Origin: Parachlorella kessleri
Lineage: Eukaryota; Chlorophyta; Trebouxiophyceae; Chlorellales; Chlorellaceae
DNA length: 64,000 bases
Reading direction: 5' to 3'
Assembly (NCBI GenBank): GCA_001598975.1
Contig: BBXU01002596.1
Span: forward strand, 16,572 to 80,571
Below the pieces are notes generated by a model. That model did not search any database and was not told the origin of the DNA. It saw only the letters and a program-made list of their open reading frames with translations. Shown in pieces: positions 61,115 to 64,000 of this stretch (its first letter is position 1; the number at the start of each line of letters is the position of its first letter). The position numbers and the translations under genes were made by a program.

Positions 61115-61813
61115 CTCGTGGGTGGGCGCAGTGCTAGACCCTTTTCATCTACGAAACACTGCCAGGAGCATGATGGTGTTGCAACTGTCAGGTGAGATTT
61201 ACAGACTCGTGCTATCCAGTGGTTGATACCCACTGGACTCATATGTCTGATATCACAGTCAGGTTGGGAAGGGGGCATGGGCAGTCTAAAGGGCTAAGGA
61301 AGGACGAGGAGGAATTGGAAGGTGCCTATATGTATACACGCATGTTCATACCCAAACATGAACTTGCTGGACCCCACACACTGCTCATGTTCATTCGTTT
61401 TTGTTGCAGACTCCCTTTGCATGCCCGAGGCTCCGGTTCAGGGCCGGGCGCGGCTACCTCTGTTTGCAGGCTTGCCTCAAAGCTGTGGCTGCCTTGCCCT
61501 CCCACTCCTCCATAGGCGTCAAGTGTTTTCTAAGGCGGGGAGCTGCATGGCAGGCGATGCTAGGTCAGCTTCGACATTATATATGAAACACCCAGTATAT
61601 GCTGGCTATCCGGACGGTGGGTAGCAAATGCAGCCAGGCTTTCTTTTGTGTGATTGAGGGTGGGATGATGGTAGTGATATCAGAACGTCATGACCAGCAT
61701 GAGTCGCACAAATTTAAATGGAAATGCACGTGATAGGAAGGGGTCAGACAGCAGTGTGGCAGGTGCCAGCTGTGTCAGTTTGCGGGGCGTCCCTTGTGTT
61801 ATGCATGTACATG
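61115..61813. other. Gene-free stretch
   Basis: It may hold 3' exons of the minus-strand gene at 61814-62604, but none could be placed. No family recognised. Confidence 0.35.
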
Positions 61814-62604
61814 CTAACCTGCTCCGGGCTCGGGTGTTAGGTGCACTTTGACTGTATCTGCCATGGCGCCTGTCCACTGGACTATGAGTGCCAGGCCCTC
61901 CCTCGCGCTTGCTTCCATTTGTTGGACTGCCGTAGCGAATGGGTTCTGCAACATCTGCAAGTGGAAAGAGGCACTGAGTTTGAAAATGGCTGCAAACCAC
62001 ACTTCGCAGTTTAAAGCGGTCCACCCTCGACTAGTAGGTTTGCCCCTGCTCCACTTCTTATGACATGGTATCCTCATACTGTCAGGCAAGACTCAGGCTC
62101 ATTCTCCATCCTGTATCCAGCCCTGCCAGTCCAGTCCAGCCCAGCTCTACTCCCTGTTTCCACTACCTGCCACCCATGCTAATACTGTTAACTGCTACTT
62201 AACCTACCGGCTGCATGCGGTGGAATACTGGTTCTCGGACCCTGCATTGTGGGGAACAAGACAGGTGATGTCAAATGGGCATGTGTTGGGGAGGCCTACA
62301 ACATCTTGTCAGGTGGTGAATTGCTGTCATTTCATCTGATAAACCAAGGATGCTGTGCCCCCCCCTTCCACCACCACCACCTCACCCCAACCCCTCCCAC
62401 CCCCACCACACACACCCCTTGCAGCCTCCTTCGCTCATACCTCTTGACGATATAACAGATTAAGGCTTGCTTGACGAAGAACGCCGCCAGCTGCCATCCC
62501 CGATGACGCAGGTCAATCTCACCGTTGTCGCGGTCCTCACGCTCGTTCACGCACGCTCGAGCCACATCTAATGCAAAGACTAGCAATTCCCTTTTCCAAT
62601 CCAT
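61814..62604 (-). CDS. Unidentified gene, two exons placed
   Basis: I do not recognise this protein. Exon 1 (62604-62416) starts MDWKRELLVFALDVARACVN and continues with EREDRDNGEIDLRHRGWQLA and FFVKQALICYIVKRYERRR, an amphipathic, charged helix pattern with one hydrophobic patch. Exon 2 (61954 to 61819 or to the stop at 61814) reads MLQNPFATAVQQMEASAREG, LALIVQWTGAMADTVKVHLT and ends PEPGAG. Donor (GTGTGT) and acceptor (TTGCAG) are acceptable and both are phase 0. The second exon ends either at a stop or at a GTTAGC donor leading to exons not found. The intron carries a dispersed-repeat copy. Composition looks coding; no signal or full membrane helix is obvious. Confidence 0.4.
62082..62184 (+). 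repeat. Dispersed repeat copy
   Basis: It runs from GTCAGGCAAGACTCAGGCTC through CTGCCAGTCCAGTCCAGCCC to CACTACCTGCCACCCATGC and TAATA, with a small CATCCTGTAT insertion in the middle. It lies inside the intron of the unidentified minus-strand gene, in antisense orientation to it, like the copy in the haspin intron. Confidence 0.8.
62357..62420. repeat. C-rich / CA low-complexity tract
   Basis: A run of nine or more C followed by CCA and CAC units on + (G/GT-rich on minus). It falls right at the proposed exon 1 donor of the unidentified minus gene, so that splice site is uncertain. Confidence 0.8.
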
Positions 62605-63637
62605 TTGCTTGTCTTTTATCCTTATGTCAGCCGTTGGTTCGGGACAGAAGACAAGTACGTGCTCTAAAGTTGCCCCGGTGCACCCGTCACATGCTAGTCA
62701 CACGGCGCCCTCCCGGACTGAGGCGTGGCGCCCGCGCCCCGTCGTGTCGAGCTCCTGGTAGCATTCCCTTGCAGTGCTTTGACTGCAAGCCAGCCCTGTT
62801 CTGCTACAGCACGATTTAGAATGGGAGGCCTAGAAGTTAGTTTAGTTGTCCTTGTGCTTTTGCAACTCACCCATCCCTTAGCTAGCGAAGCCTGCAGCTG
62901 CCCGTGATCACCCTTGGCCATGGCTATGATGCAGGTAGGGCTTTGGTGACGAGCAGCACAGCAGCCTCCTGCTCCTGGTGAGCCTACAACAGTTCACTCT
63001 AGAGGTGTTCCTCAGCCTGCTGACCAGTGGCCGTTGCCTGTGGTACTTGAGTGACAGTTGCAGAGTGACAGCCAACCGTAATCGTCGCCAAGGATGCCTG
63101 GCCAGTGGAGCTGAGGGCTGCCTGCAGCTGCTGGGTCTCCTCACCTGTAAACACAGCCACACCCAAATGCCAGACCCTCTAAGAACCAGCAATGCGCCAG
63201 CCCTTCTAGCAGCCAGCCCCGGTATGCCTCGGGCAAAAAAACAGAACAGGCGCAGCTGCCCAATTCAAACCTGCAGTGCTGTTTGCCCCCGCCATTTTGT
63301 AGCTACGGCCGATGACTAACCTCCCCTAAGAGCACAACTCGTTCTGATTAAAAAGCTCTCTTCCAGGGCCAGGGTTACCTTAACCCAAAGTCAAACATAT
63401 GCGATCCAGTGCAGGTTCGTCTATGTGGCCCCCCCTTCCCCGGCTCGCCACGTTACCTGGCTCACCCACCTGAGACGCCCAGGCCTCAAGGGCACAGCCG
63501 TAGCTATGCCTTGAGTGGTGCCCTGGGAACACCCAGGACACCAGCCAGGGGTTCGGGTTGAGGAGAAGCCCTCGGTTGCACATCATGGACCGCAGTCCAT
63601 TGTGTGGCCTCGGGCGCCACCTTGTCCCACCATGTCT

Positions 63638-63660
63638 CCTGTCTCCCAGCGGGAGACAGG
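63638..63660. other. Perfect hairpin, 10-bp stem
   Basis: CCTGTCTCCC, loop AGC, GGGAGACAGG. The stem is perfect and GC-rich, but there is no adjacent T-run and eukaryotic Pol II does not use such terminators, so its role is unknown. Confidence 0.8.
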
Positions 63661-63927
63661 GGTGAGCAGCCCACCCCGCCCCCAGCCCAGTAAACTATAC
63701 CCATCCCCTGGCGAGGGGCACACTGCACTGTAGTAGAGGCACTGCTTGGGGCGCTGTGGTGGTGTTCAAGTCTGCGGCAGGCTCGGACAATGGTTCTGAG
63801 ACTCAGCAAAACGACTCTCAGTGGCCAGGCCAGCCGCCCCTCCTTCCCCCCGGCTCTCCACCTCACCTGGCGCACCCACCTGTGCTTGCACAGCAAGGGT
63901 TACCATAATCCTAAACCCTGAATTTGG

Positions 63928-64000
63928 GGGCTGTTGCCATCCCCCAGGCGGGTGAGGCAGGTGAGGTGGGGGCGGGGGGGGGGGTGGGGGGGGGGGTCGG
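63928..64000. repeat. G-rich low-complexity end
   Basis: G-runs of up to 13 broken by single T, A or C. It does not match a telomere unit such as TTTAGGG. It could form G-quadruplex or reflect a hard-to-sequence region. Confidence 0.7.

Larger units (their letters stand above)
62605..64000. other. Gene-free terminal stretch
   Basis: No gene is supported. Two similar C-rich blocks (about 63430-63480 and 63835-63885, both with CCCGGCTC-CCAC-T-ACCTGG and CACCCACCTG) look like diverged direct repeats about 405 bp apart. A perfect hairpin lies at 63638-63660 and the last 70 bases are G-rich. Confidence 0.45.

Noticed and set aside
63900..64000. Telomere-like end (CTAAACCCTGAA and G-runs)
   Set aside because: No tandem CCCTAAA/TTTAGGG units; a single chance match and plain G-runs.

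Overview
The window looks like nuclear DNA of a green alga, probably a trebouxiophyte close to Chlorella or Coccomyxa. It is GC-rich and its genes are broken into many short exons with TTGCAG-type acceptors. The products are eukaryotic (cytosolic ribosomal proteins, PP2A scaffold, haspin, U2B''), and one is a plastid FtsZ. TGTAA, the usual green-algal poly(A) signal, follows several stop codons. I see no bacterial operon, CRISPR array or virus. The lineage call is an inference from these traits.

Layout: UTP15 3' part (+, 1-1582); RPS3 (-, 3305-5621); U2B''/U1A RNA-binding protein (+, 5991-7678); PX-domain EREX-like Rab5 effector (-, 9161-12623); small four-helix membrane protein (+, 13162-14139); large mTERF protein (-, 15544-18884); RPS25 (-, 19842-21488) head-to-head with RPL30 (+, 21804-22704); haspin kinase (-, 23320-28128); small FHA protein (+, 28429-29376); PP2A A subunit (-, 30654-36005); decayed helicase-associated-domain relic (-, about 37080-37730); M48 metallopeptidase (-, 38814 to about 40910); ankyrin gene A (+, 42436-44303); plastid FtsZ (-, 45373-48941); mitochondrial bL12 (+, 49264-50939); C-terminal J-domain protein (+, 52307-53812); ankyrin gene B (-, 54845-57803); F-box/LRR protein (+, 59362-60540); unidentified gene (-, 61814-62604).

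Most genes are housekeeping and unrelated in function. What they share is arrangement: many are divergent pairs with about 300-540 bp between start codons, which suggests shared promoters. For most genes I rebuilt the exons so that splice phases close and the protein matches its family in length.

Three features stand out. GC-AG introns are unusually frequent, with six or seven candidates among roughly 87 introns. A dispersed repeat of about 130 bp occurs in at least eight copies, in both orientations, in 3' flanks and introns. The tandem-repeat protein genes carry single-base frame breaks at G-runs, and the helicase-associated-domain relic carries a frame slip and an in-frame stop; both could be assembly error or real decay.
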